From Icerya purchasi (lineage: Eukaryota; Arthropoda; Insecta; Hemiptera; Monophlebidae): a stretch of 64,000 bases of DNA. A model generated the notes under the pieces. That model was given only the letters and a program-made list of their open reading frames with translations, did not search any database and had not been told where the DNA came from. The stretch lies in contig CM077115.1 in the NCBI GenBank assembly GCA_039619475.1, positions 221,511,291 through 221,575,290 of the forward strand, read 5' to 3'. Of this stretch, positions 23,839-34,659 are shown in pieces. A program made the position numbers and the translations under genes. Each line of letters opens with the position of its first letter. Within the stretch, counting starts at the first letter, position 1.

Positions 23839-24475
23839 ATTTTTTTTTTTTTTTTTTTTTTTATAAGATTGTTATGAGGGTTTCCATGTGCCGTGTTTAA
23901 CTACTGGGGCTATTACAGCACATGGAGCCTACTTAAGGGGATTAAACGCGATAGTACAGATCGCTGCGATCCGCATGTAAGCTAATACAGCTGCGACCGC
24001 GGGCGGAGCGTTTGACAGTATCGTAGAACTAGAGGAAGTGGTGAAGTGCATGGATCGTGGTACTGCAAAAGAGGGACATTCGAGAAGTAGGTGATAGGTG
24101 GATGGGGCGCTCGGTTGACTACAAAAGGGGCAGACATTTGAGGGTACCTGGCTCGTGAATATTTAGCCGTGCGAGAGGGTTGTGTATCCTATTCGGAGAC
24201 GATTTAGGACAGAAAAATCTCTGCGGGAAACTCCGTCTGTGGGCCACCAAGGCTCCGTGGTTGTTTTTATGCTTCGGAGAAACGTACTTGAAGATCTCCA
24301 TTCCTGTTGCCATTCTTCTCCAGTTTGCTGCATAAATAAAGGAGCCAATGTAGGGGGAAGAGGGGGGTTGTGTGGCATTGGAGAGAACAATGTCGCCTGA
24401 GCTGCTCGATTGACACGCTCATTGCCTGGAATCCCAACATGAGCCAAATGAATTGTAATATGTTTATCATTTCAA
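23839..24475 (-). pseudogene. I-clade LINE 3' end with RNase H C-terminus and poly-A
   Basis: On the minus strand a 94-residue piece at 24163-24447 opens with HVGIPGNERVNRAAQ, the C-terminal RNase H motif of I/R1-type LINEs (HVGIPGNE.AD.AA). It continues with EEWQQEWRSSS, IKTTTEPWW, RRDFSVLNRLRIGYTTLSHG, then after a shift VCPFC, the start of the zinc-knuckle region. The element ends at a T run at 23839-23862, a poly-A tail on its sense strand. The 5' side is truncated near 24475. The D of NE.AD is replaced by N, and the upstream part of RNase H is missing. Confidence 0.85.
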
Positions 24476-24727
24476 ATTTACACGTACACTAGGATTCTGT
24501 TTTTACACGAACTTCTTTTATACAATTTTGATTTAACACGAATTAGAAAAAAAAAATTGAATTCTCTTTTCACGCGACTTAACACGATCGACCCAAATTC
24601 TAAGAAGAAAATTTTGCTTACTTTTATTTTTATAACTGCGACATTGGACAAGTAGGAGTGTAATGCGATTTCGTTTGTGAAAATTCCCCGAATTTTGTAA
24701 CCTCAATGAGGAATTCTGTATGCTTTA

Positions 24728-25397
24728 CAGTGGCGGATCGATGGGGGAGGGATATGGGACTACTTCCGTTCCAAGAACCAAAACCTCGATGAAAAAATTT
24801 GTTACAACGGAGAAACGTTAATTTATACTATAAAAGATTTATATAAATATTAAACCTACGGATTTAATTATATAACTAATATTTAACACTGTTTTCTAAT
24901 AAAAACATTTTTATTCTATTTTAAACGCAACTAACATAGGTTTTTTTTTGTCTTTTTTATTTACTTTTAATTTTTATTTTGTAATGTAAATGAAAATAGT
25001 TCAATGAGAAATATACATATTGTTTTTTTACTTGCTCACGAAAAAAGAATTCGGATCGGATTATTAACAAAAATAAAAAAAAAATTTAAAGTCGAATAAA
25101 AATACTATCTTCCTACTCTATCTAGTAATTTACTATTCAAATTCTAAACTACGATTTTAGCTGGAATTTTATAATTTCGTTTTATATTTCACCCCTAAAT
25201 ATAAGACAAAATTTAAATTAAAAATTGTAATAATTACAGGTATTTTTAAAACACATTTTTAAATTTCTAAAGAGGTGGTCGCTATTTAATTTTCTTTATG
25301 AAACAAGGTACTTCTTAAATCTACTTTCTACCACATAAGATATTACGTAATTATATATAATTTCTCTCCCCAAAATGTTTCTCTGGATCCGCCTCTG
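24728..25397. mobile_element. 670-bp non-autonomous hAT-like element
   Basis: The ends are CAGTGGCGGATC and GATCCGCCTCTG, inverted repeats with one mismatch in 12. The termini fit the hAT pattern CAGNGGCG. The flanking octamers ATGCTTTA (24720-24727) and ATGCATTC (25398-25405) match at 6 of 8 positions, consistent with an old 8-bp target duplication. The interior is AT-rich, with no open frame of interest. It is unrelated in sequence to the GGGCGTCGCC MITEs, so a second hAT lineage was active. Confidence 0.8.
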
Positions 25398-26084
25398 ATG
25401 CATTCATTATAAATTCTGCATCATCTGACTAATATTGTTAGCAAGAAGTATTTAATTTCTGGTGTTTGTATTTGTTAAATGCAGTTTTGTATTTATTTTT
25501 CGGTTCGGTTATTATTTCCGCCATAGCGTAATTACCCCGGGGTCGCTTTCATTTATCAATAATAGTCGTTACCAGAGGTACGCTTTTTTTGTTTTCCTTA
25601 TCTGTGATAACAAATGAGATGTTTTGTTTTTTTTTTTTTATGCTCTACCACCTATCATTTAAAATATGGCTGTTCGTTGTAAAACACCGTTTGTCGTCTC
25701 GAAGTTTCGCCCGTTTCAATAATTACGTATTTCCGTTATTTATTTTTCTTGTTTTAATTATTTATTCCCATTCCGGGTCAGATTTGTTTCTTTGAGTGTT
25801 GGTTCCTGATTCGTCCGTTTTCGCCTTTTCTCCTAACTTTCCGGTTCTTCCTTTTTTAATTTCACTTTTTTGATTCGCCATATTTCTAATAGAAGCAGCC
25901 CTTTTCAGGGCTACCGATTTCGATAATTTTGGATTGATCAGTTTTTGTTACATAAATTATTATAGTTGGCTTTTTTTACTAGTTTGGTTTTGTTTCTTAA
26001 ATCATTTTTTATCTCTTTTTTCACAAAGCAGTATTCATAATTTCCATTCTCCTTGTTCCTCTTGGAGCTTTTCCTTAAATTTCC
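25398..26084. other. Spacer, no gene; contains a histone-type stem-loop sequence
   Basis: T-rich sequence with no recognisable coding region. At 25897-25912 lies AGCCCTTTTCAGGGCT, treated separately. Confidence 0.4.
25893..25916 (+). other. Orphan histone-mRNA-type 3' stem-loop match
   Basis: AAGCAGCCCTTTTCAGGGCT then ACC. This is a 6-bp stem (AGCCCT/AGGGCT) with a TTTC tetraloop and an ACC flank. It matches the metazoan replication-dependent histone 3' stem-loop except that the bottom G:C pair is A:T. No histone reading frame lies upstream on this strand and no purine-rich downstream element is evident, so it is either a chance match or a relic. Confidence 0.35.
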
Positions 26085-27020
26085 CCCCGAGTGAGACCAG
26101 ATCGAAAAGCCTTCTGTTCTATTACAGGAAAATATAAAAAAACCGAAAACTGTAGAAAATGTAATGGATATCTTAAATACACTGACACAAACATGCACAT
26201 GGGTATTGCTGCTAAAATAATACATAACTGCGTGGTACTAAAAATGACAATGGACCGTACTATAAGTATGAACGAGCGGATAATCGCTTAAGATATACTG
26301 GGACATTCAAGAAAGAACATTATCTAAACAATCTCGGCAAAAGCGACCCCAGAAATTGGTTTAGTCGATAGGAAGAAAAAAATACACGTATCCGCCCCTC
26401 ATGGATATTACAGTTATTAATACACAGAACACGCAACATAGGTGTTCTGCAAAAATAAATAAACACGTAGAATTAGCCCGGGAGCTGAAACGACTATGGC
26501 CTAACGTTCAGAGGATACCATTTGTTGTTATCCTAACGATGAAAGTCGTAGCAAGAACGTTTAAAAAAAAGTGCAATCGAATATGTACTAAACTGTGATG
26601 AAAAAGTAGTAGGCGATATCCTGAAATCAGTCATCATCGATATCGCTCGCACGCAAGGGCGTCGCCAGCCGATGAACCAGGGAGGGGCAAGATGAGTTGC
26701 TAGTTGCCAGGGGGGGCAAGATGATAGAAAGAGGATATGAGTTATAGGAAAAATAAAATTTATAAGTCGTAAAGGCTTAATATTTTATTAAAAAAGAATA
26801 AAATCTTAATTAAAACAGAAGTTTTCCAAATTATCCATGATTACGCGCCTATGAATACTCATCAATGCCAGTTGATTAAAAAGTTTCAAGGCTCCAGGGG
26901 AAGGTGGCAGCTGCCCCCCACCCCACCCCACCCTGTCCACCCAATGGCGACGCCCATGCTCGCACGTGTAAATTATTTAAACGAACAAAGTGTACTTCTT
27001 CCTAATCTACCCTCGAGAAG
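26085..27020 (+). pseudogene. LINE reverse transcriptase C-terminal region, split by a hAT MITE
   Basis: Two pieces carry the C-terminal region found downstream of the palm in several zinc-finger LINE groups. At 26091-26291 are NCRKCNGYLKYTD and GIAAKIIHNCVVLK, then DRTIS.NE. At about 26350-26598 are VDRKKKIHV, then DITVINTQNTQH, KHVELARELKRLWP and RIPFVVILTMKVVA. The family pattern is 'CR.C...H..A.IIH', 'YLIDIA.P...NI', 'KY..LA.EIK..W', '.IPIVI...G'. It continues as LKSVIIDIART up to the MITE target site at 26653 and resumes after the MITE, as expected from the octamer duplication. The exact clade is not assigned. Frameshifted and truncated. Confidence 0.7.
26654..26958 (+). mobile_element. 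hAT-type MITE with perfect 8-bp target duplication
   Basis: A 305-bp element of the same family as 17381-17684. The left end is CAAGGGCGTCGCCAGCC and the right end AATGGCGACGCCCATG. The octamer CTCGCACG flanks it at 26646-26653 and 26959-26966. Compared with the 17.4-kb copy it has an extra segment near the left end (about 26690-26715) that duplicates the local GATGAG/CAGGGGGGG stretch, and a deletion in the middle. It sits inside a LINE relic, which it postdates. Confidence 0.92.
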
Positions 27021-27325
27021 TTACCTCCTCAACTGTCCCACCTCCAGAAAGCGGCAACAAAGGGAACAATGATAATAATCTCGTAGAAGCTTGTATTAAC
27101 AACCGGGGGACCCAATTCGGAGCAACAGTTTTCATTTGCTCGAGATTGGCAGTTAAAAAGGAAAAAGCGATATAATATTTACGAATTAAATCGCTGAAGA
27201 ATTTTAAAAATCCGTAAACAAAGGCAAATTGAGTGATCTGTTTAATCTCCAGTTCTGGAAAAGTTAAATTTCTGCCGAAATTTTTAATTATCTTACTAAT
27301 TAAATTTTCCCTTTATTACACTATT

Positions 27326-27415
27326 GTTATTATTATTATTATTATTACCATGATTATTATTATTATTATTATTATATATTTCTTTATACATATATATATA
27401 TATATATATATATAT
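27326..27415. repeat. Compound (TTA)n then (TA)n microsatellite
   Basis: Two (TTA)n blocks (27326-27347 and 27353-27374) are followed after 13 bp by (TA)n at about 27388-27415. Confidence 0.95.
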
Positions 27416-28963
27416 GTGTATATGTATACATTTTATTTTGTGTGTTTCAATTTTTCCTTTTATTAGAGTGTACTCTATTCAGAAACAAATTAAAAATGTC
27501 GTTCCAATTAAAAAGTCATTAGGCAATTCAGCGAGATGATGCACCCACCTTGGAGAGCTAGGAGTGTGGAGAGCTATTTGAAAGAGCTCCAACAACGGTA
27601 TCGAATTTAGTTTATTGTCTCAGGTTTATTTTCGTCGTCCGCGCATAAATACGAACAGTTTTACACGAAGTAGTAGCAGCAACGGCAACCGTCGAGATGG
27701 CAAAAGTCCGATTAAAAGTTGCCGCTGTGTTAAGTTGCTTATGCTGCGAAGGCGCAAGGACGGCAACATCGATTAAAGAGAACAACTTTGCACAGCGATC
27801 TCGCGTCCACTCCCAACATCATCCGTTTTCCACACCGTAACGCTCCCCCGCTCGTCACGTTAATTGTTTCCCTATCCGTTTCCCGACTGAAATAAGAACT
27901 TTTCCGCCATTACTACCGTTTTCCGACTTTTTTAGATCCCTCCAGCCAGCCCGGCAAACCGCTCACGTAGCTCTGCTGCTGGCGCAACCAATTTCCACAA
28001 TAAATATCAACTAATTTCCACTCGCAAAACTCTAAATTCTCATCCGGCCAATAAAATCTCGTAAAATACACTCTGAATTTATTAGTAAACTTTTCGTCCA
28101 CGTGCTAAAATCGAATTACACTGTTGGAAAAAAACCCGACAAACTCGAGTAATTAATAATTACATTTTCGTTTTTACGAGCGCTGTGTACGATGACAAAG
28201 TTTAAAATTTCCATACTAGCCTGAACAAGCCGTTTCCTCCTAACCTTACTTCCTTTCATTAATTAATTTTCCGATTAATAATACAACACACTCTCCGACA
28301 CGGAAAAAAAATGAACAAACAAGTGTGTTTATGTGTTTCCCGCTCCCAGCGCAGCTTCCCGTGTAGAATTTTCTCTCGTTTTTTTTTTTTTGTTTTTGTT
28401 GGGTTTTTTTTCGTTTTTTTTTTTTTTTTGTATTTTGTTTTTCTTTTACTTCGGAAAACTTTTCAAACATGTAGAGATAGATGCGGTCGTCTATGTATAT
28501 TTTCCTTCACGAATAAACTGATGTACACATGCTCGCGGTGTGCTTATGGTCGTTAGTGTGAAAACGGATTGTTACCAATCTGCGAGAGAAAACTCAGCGT
28601 GACGTCATCACTTTTATTTTTCCTTTCACCTGTTGTTGTTACAATTATTTATTTTTCACATCTTTCTGTCTTACAAGCGTGCAAGTTATTGCAGTTCTCT
28701 CAAAATGAACTCTCATTATTATTGTACCTTAGTGAACGAGTGACAGGCGGAGGGATATAGTTGGAGGTAGAAGTTAATACGACTGCTTATGATTAGCGAA
28801 TAAATGACTTTTCCGAACCCGACTGAAATAAATATTGATCGCGAAACCACGAAAATTTCACGACATATAATAAGTTTTCGTGAATTCAAACAGATGGTAT
28901 ATTTCTCTGCTCTTTAGCTTCAATTGAAAAAATTACCTAACGTTCATTTCACATATATATCCT

Positions 28964-29018
28964 TGTTTTCCTTTTTCCCTTTTTCCTTTTTCCCTTTTTC
29001 CTTTTTTCTTTTTTATAC
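28964..29018. repeat. Pyrimidine tandem repeat
   Basis: About four units of CCCTTTTTCCTTTTT-type sequence, ending in a T run. One strand is purely pyrimidine. Confidence 0.85.
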
Positions 29019-30472
29019 CCGCCGCCTGTCTTATTGTTTTTAATAAATACACGAAAGCGAAATGTTTAATTTAAATACCGTTTAGCGGAGTTCACGAAAT
29101 TTAATATCGCGGCTACGACTGCGTTTTCGTGTATTCTTTGTGAAACAAAAACTTACGACTCTGAAACGGGACGTAAATATTAAAATTTTCGTTTATTTAT
29201 CAAAAAACAATGCTTATTTTTATGTGTGCGTGCGCGTGTAACTGCTTTCGCCTCTTTGCTTCATAATTGGTTTTTTTCACTCCTGCGCGTTCCTTTTATG
29301 CGAGATTGTTTGTGTTAAATTGTAAATATCGGAGAATATTTTTCACCATTATCGCTTAATATTTGCACATTCGCAACGGTTTTATTTTTTCTTTTTAAAA
29401 TTTCTCATTTAAACTGTATCAATATTACCGTATTGCGTTGACAGCCAAAGACACGAGTTAAATTATTTGTAGACCCTTAAGAAGCACCTTGTCAATGAGA
29501 CAGTGAGGAATGCAGCACGAAGAAATTGATGGCTTTGAAAAAAGAATTAAATAGAGCATATTAAATTAAATAACGGTATTATTATAAACTGATAAACACA
29601 AAAAACCGTATATGTTAAATATTTACCCCCGAAAACATTTTCGGGATATTTGTGCATTTTAATCATCTATTACTGTATATATATACATAGTATATAAAAT
29701 AAATTTCCAGCATTTCTCTGTTTGTCTGTTTGCAAACGCTAAAAGAATATGTTTCGTAAGAAACAATGTAAATTATGAAAAAGAAGTTAGTTTAACGTCT
29801 GACAGAAAGCCCTATTTTACAAAGAGCAAGAGAATCTTTAGTTGAATGAAACTTCGACTTACGTTATAGATCACGAGACTGACATAGGTCATAGAAAGGT
29901 TGATCATCTTCAATTAAACGAGAGGACCGTTTACTATTGAATCGTGTCAGGCATGCACCTAAAAGAAGGGAGAGAGAAAAAATCTTTACATATAGACTTT
30001 TTAATTATTAAAAATAAATAAGAATGATTTACACTTTAAGCCAAAGGAAGGGAACGAATAAAAAATAAGCAAATGATATGAGGAGAAAATGGAAGAGACG
30101 ATTGCACTGATGAAAGCAACGCGGGGCTTTTAGGAATGATATGCAGTTGATTTTAATTACTTTTGGCAAAGAATTTGCGACTATTTCATTTTGTTTGCTG
30201 CAAAAATTGTAACAGGCACAGGTTACATCGCTGAAATTTATTCTCTTCGCAAGAACTGATATTGTTAGTGTTATTACAAGTTAGTTTGCCAGCAAAGGTA
30301 TATAAGTGTATAACATCGTCGTTGCGCTTATCAGTAAATATAATTGCTTCAAATGGATTCGAATGAGATTGTACTGTCGAATTTAGTTATATACGGCTAC
30401 GCAAACGATTTGTCTTTTTCTCACTAGGGCTACTTATACCGATCGTTACATTACGCGAGTTCACATTTACTG

Positions 30473-30497
30473 TTTTTTTTTTTTTTTACTTTTTATC

Positions 30498-30530
<33 letters not shown>

Positions 30531-30562
30531 TTTCTTTCCAATCAAAAAAAAAAAAAAAAAAA
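30473..30562. repeat. Poly-T, (TAA)n and poly-A cluster
   Basis: A T run (30473-30487), a (TAA)n block at 30499-30531 and an A run of about 19 (30545-30563) lie within 90 bp. Confidence 0.9.
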
Positions 30563-32160
30563 ACTTACTTAGTATAACAAATTTAAATTAGATAATAATT
30601 ACGATAAATATTTTATCGAAATAAGAAAATCTGAATAGTGAATCACTTAAACAGTTTGAGGAAGTGACTTTTTAGGAAGTAGACTTTTTACTATTAGCAA
30701 ACAAAAAATAAAATGATTGCAACTTCATTAACAGATTTCAACCATTAGCCAATAGAACAATCGTTCGTTTTAGCAGATTTCTCTAATAATACCCGTGTAA
30801 ATAAAATATTTAAATCATTGCGATTTTCAATAAAGAAGAAGAATGTGTACATTATTTAACCAGCAGTGTCAATTGTTTATAATTTTCTAGTAAAGTTACA
30901 GCACAAGTTTATTCAGTGGAGAGGACTAGACCAAACTTAGTTGTTTTTGGGTAAAATTTATAATAATAGATTAATGATATAATTACAAGCATATCAGAGG
31001 TTTTACCACTTCTGCCTGAATCGAGTAATTATCGTCTGTTTGCAGTACACCTAAGTAATCTTTAATGGAATATTTTGCGCAGTATCTAATCATTTTTAAT
31101 TTTTTGTTTTATTATGAAATGCAATAATTAAGCCTTGATCGTTGTTAGTCGAATTAATGTTTTCTACATTAAAAAATATTTTTGTTTTTCAAACGAATAA
31201 CGGCTAGTTCCGTTTTGAGTTTGAGGAATATTTAAGCCGCGTAGAATATTACTTACAGTAGGAATAAACTAGAGTCATTCCGGAATAACTTTTACAAAAT
31301 ACCCTGCAGCAGTCCGATTGAAGTACTACCACAAAGAAAGTGAAAACACTTTTCATTGAAATATAAAACGAAGAGCACTTCGGAGACGTCGTCCCGGTGG
31401 AAATAAAGGATACCGGGACACTGCGCGAGCATTTTAGTATTTTGGAAATCGACACCGACACTAATAAACATGTGCACAAAAATTCGCATCCTAAACGAGA
31501 TATGTATACGAGCCGTGTTCAAGTATGAGGGCTGGAAGAAATGTGCGATAAAGTATGAAATGAAATTGGAAAACGTTATAAACTCCATTCTAGAAAACCG
31601 ATATATATATATATATATATATATAGAGGAGATGGAAATAATTAAAATGATAAATAAATCTCGAAAATTAGAGAAAGAGAAGGCGAACGAAAAAGAAGAA
31701 AAGTTCACACACGCACACATGTTTTACATTGTCTCCTATATGATCAAATGTGTAACAAAATCTATACGGTTTCAAGAATAAACGAAGTGTACATAATCAG
31801 TAGAACACCGATTAGGTGTTTAACAAGTAAGATAGCTTAAATCTAATTCTGGTTTAGACATTACGTCGAATAAAACTGCTCGAACGATACAAGTCGCATT
31901 ACAGAAAACCCAAAAAGACTTCTTATTTCCTTATCGCCTACCATCATCCGTAGCAGTCATGTTTCAGGTGTCGTGTTAATATTATGCTGAATTCGTTTTG
32001 TCGTAAAACTTTTACATTTTTCGATGCATCTGTTGGCATTCTCCGTTAATAACATGTTATATGTGTGTGTGTGTGTGTATGTGTCTGCATGCAGACGTTC
32101 TCTCTGTTCATTGAATGAAGAAGAAAACTAATATATTTTGGGAGTTCGTGTTATCGTGTT

Positions 32161-32385
32161 ATATGTCCGACACTGGTTTCCAGTAGTTGTTAATATTACA
32201 GCTCTAAAAATGAATTTGTAGCCCCGTAAGAAACAACTCTGATCACCCTCTCTCTCTCTCGAATACACAAACTTGAGATAGAATTGATTTAGGCAACGTT
32301 TACACTTTAAGAAAATCAACTTGCACCTATGCAGTCAACTCTAGCGCCAACATGTACTACAAGTTATAAGTCTCACCTATCTGAA
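32161..32385 (+). mobile_element. Truncated copy of a tRNA-derived SINE (family with CTCTCT core)
   Basis: This aligns in order with the SINE at 42812-43060. The shared blocks are CCAGTAGTTG or CCAGTTG, then TTACAG.TCT..AAAAATGAA and TTTGTAA/G, then a CTCTCTCTCTCG tract (32248-32260), then a GACTTG/ACTTGAGAT stretch, GTCAACTCTA, and ACTACAAGTTATAAGTC. The tRNA-like head is decayed. No poly-A is present. Confidence 0.6.
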
Positions 32386-33412
32386 GAAATACAGTTTCTA
32401 GAAATATGCGGGCATTCCGACCTGGAACAGCGAACGACGAGCCGAAAACGGAAAGTTCCTGTTACACGTTATATTTCAGCCTTCTCTGAAATATTCCGCT
32501 ATCCAAATTTTGCACTATAATGGAAATTAAATGTGTGAAATATTTCTGTCATTAAAGGAATGTGCGTTTATGATAATGAGACTAAAAGAAATGTTAACAA
32601 AATTCTAAGAACATGGAGAGAATAGCAACAAAGCGCCTACTCCACGCAAGACTGTACCGAAAAACTTACATTGACAGAATTAGATTTTTTTTTTTCAAAA
32701 TTTTTCTCGAACAATAAATCGGTAAATTTAATTAAAATTTACCGTAATTTGTAAAACTGTAACAGTTTTGCTTTTTTCGTTCATTTTATTTTTAAACATT
32801 TGTCCGGGCTATCATTTAACCTGTACTACGAACAATCGATTAGCAATCGTGTAAACAAAGAGCGGCTACTGGTGGACAACCTCAAGCAGGTGATTCGAGT
32901 AGTGGCAGGGTAATGAGACACAAGAATGTGGATGAGTAGTTTGGGGAACTCTTCATAAAAGTCCGTTTAAATTTTAAAATTGTTTCATCCTCGGCGGGGT
33001 CAATGCTGTCTTCTCAACATTAACTGGAATTCGGAAGCGTCTGCCTCCAGCGGAGCGGCTAGCTGGTCAATGTCGGTACTCCATATTAGGTGTTTCTTTG
33101 AGCCTGCGAAAGATCGTACACCTTGCTACTCGAAAATTTGTTCGGACGAAACGGGCAGTACGGTTGTTGGTTGTGCTTTAACTTCTGTGTTCGTTCCTTG
33201 CGCTGCTAGATCTCCATAATTCTGTTCCATGTAAATTTTCTTTTTCTCTTTCACAGTTTTCTTAACCTCTCTTTACTCCTTTCCGTTCGCTATCTATCCT
33301 TCTAAAATTTTCCTTTTTTACTTTTTCTAAATTTTATCGAACAGACCTGATCTCAGATGTGAGACATATTTACGGGGAGCCCATACTGAGTCTCGAATGG
33401 GATTTGATAACG

Positions 33413-33413
<1 letters not shown>

Positions 33414-33464
<51 letters not shown>
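33414..33464. repeat. (TA)n microsatellite, about 25 units
   Basis: A nearly pure TA run. A second (TA)n run lies 240 bp downstream at about 33709-33740, preceded by a short (CA)n. Confidence 0.97.
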
Positions 33465-33470
<6 letters not shown>

Positions 33471-33700
33471 TGTACGTATAAACTTGATTCTTTAGATCTT
33501 GTACCAAGAACATTCCTGAAATCCCAGATAATAGTTTTATAATACTTAATTTCAATTGATTACATCACATTCTTTAAATATAATTTATGGTTCATTTTAT
33601 ATTATTATAATTCTAGTAATGCAAAAATGTGAAAGAATTTTTGTATTACTTTTGACAGTAAGAATTCTATAGTCATTAATACATATATACGCCTATATAT

Positions 33701-33743
<43 letters not shown>

Positions 33744-34632
33744 CAATTATATGCAATTTCACCAGAATATAATTGCTGGTCATTAGTTTTTTAAGACATA
33801 CTTTGATTAGTTTTTGGAACTGTTAAGTGGAATTCCTACTCTAATATAATTTATGTAATTTTTAAACTGTTGCTCTCATTATGCTGTAAAATTGATAGCT
33901 CTAGAACGAACTAGTTCAAAATTATTTATTAAACAACTTCGAAATCTGTATTATTTCTCTATTCAAATATCATAGATTTTTCATAAAAATTATTTTCGAT
34001 GAAAAGAGCCGTTTCAAAAGATGATTAAATAGTTAACATTAATAAATCCATCATTATGATCGTTATTCAGATGAAATTCTGATTAAGATTAACGTGAAGT
34101 GATTAATTAAAGACAAAAAGGTATAATTGCAACGGTGATTCTTGGCGCATACTATAGGCGTTGTAGCAATATAAATAAAAATGTATTCTACACTATCAAC
34201 CGTCTCAAAGACCGTTCTTTAAGCATGTGGCCAATAAAAGTAAATGGTATGAGTAAAATTTGACTTTTTTTTTTAAATTGAAAATTCACAGACAGATTTT
34301 AATATTTCATACGATGATTTTTCTTTTTTTTCTCTCTTTTGGTGGGGGGATCATCGAGAAAGGACTTTTAGGATTTTTTAATAGAAACGGACGTGACTTG
34401 TCGACACTGCGTATAGAAGAGAAAGAAAGCTCGATTAAGTATGTAGTAGGAGGACTTTTGCGTTTGAAATCTGGCATTATACGTTTAGCCGTTGCTTTTT
34501 GTCACGCTGTTTCAAGTTATGAAATATTTATAAAATGTACGTTAGATTACTTTTAAAGTAAATTTGTTCAACAAAGCGGAAAGTGCTTATTACATTTGAA
34601 CGGGTTTAATGCATCCGGACGGCACGGGAAGA

Positions 34633-34659
34633 TTTATTATTATTATTATTATTATTATT
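34633..34659. repeat. (TTA)n microsatellite
   Basis: About nine TTA units. Confidence 0.95.

Larger units (their letters stand above)
27021..32160. other. Long stretch without a recognisable gene
   Basis: No transposon protein or host domain was recognised in either strand. A short GC-richer, CpG-containing part lies at about 27590-27860. The rest is AT-rich with microsatellites listed separately. Open frames of up to 142 residues (31292-31720, minus) contain an IYIYIY stretch read from a (TA)n run and are not credible. Confidence 0.45.

Noticed and set aside
28246..28556. Overlapping open frames on both strands around 28.3-28.5 kb
   Set aside because: They are read through T/A homopolymer tracts and give F-rich or K-rich low-complexity peptides.
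31292..31720. 142-residue minus-strand open frame
   Set aside because: It contains an IYIYIY stretch read from a (TA)n microsatellite and has low-complexity flanks. It is not credible as a protein.
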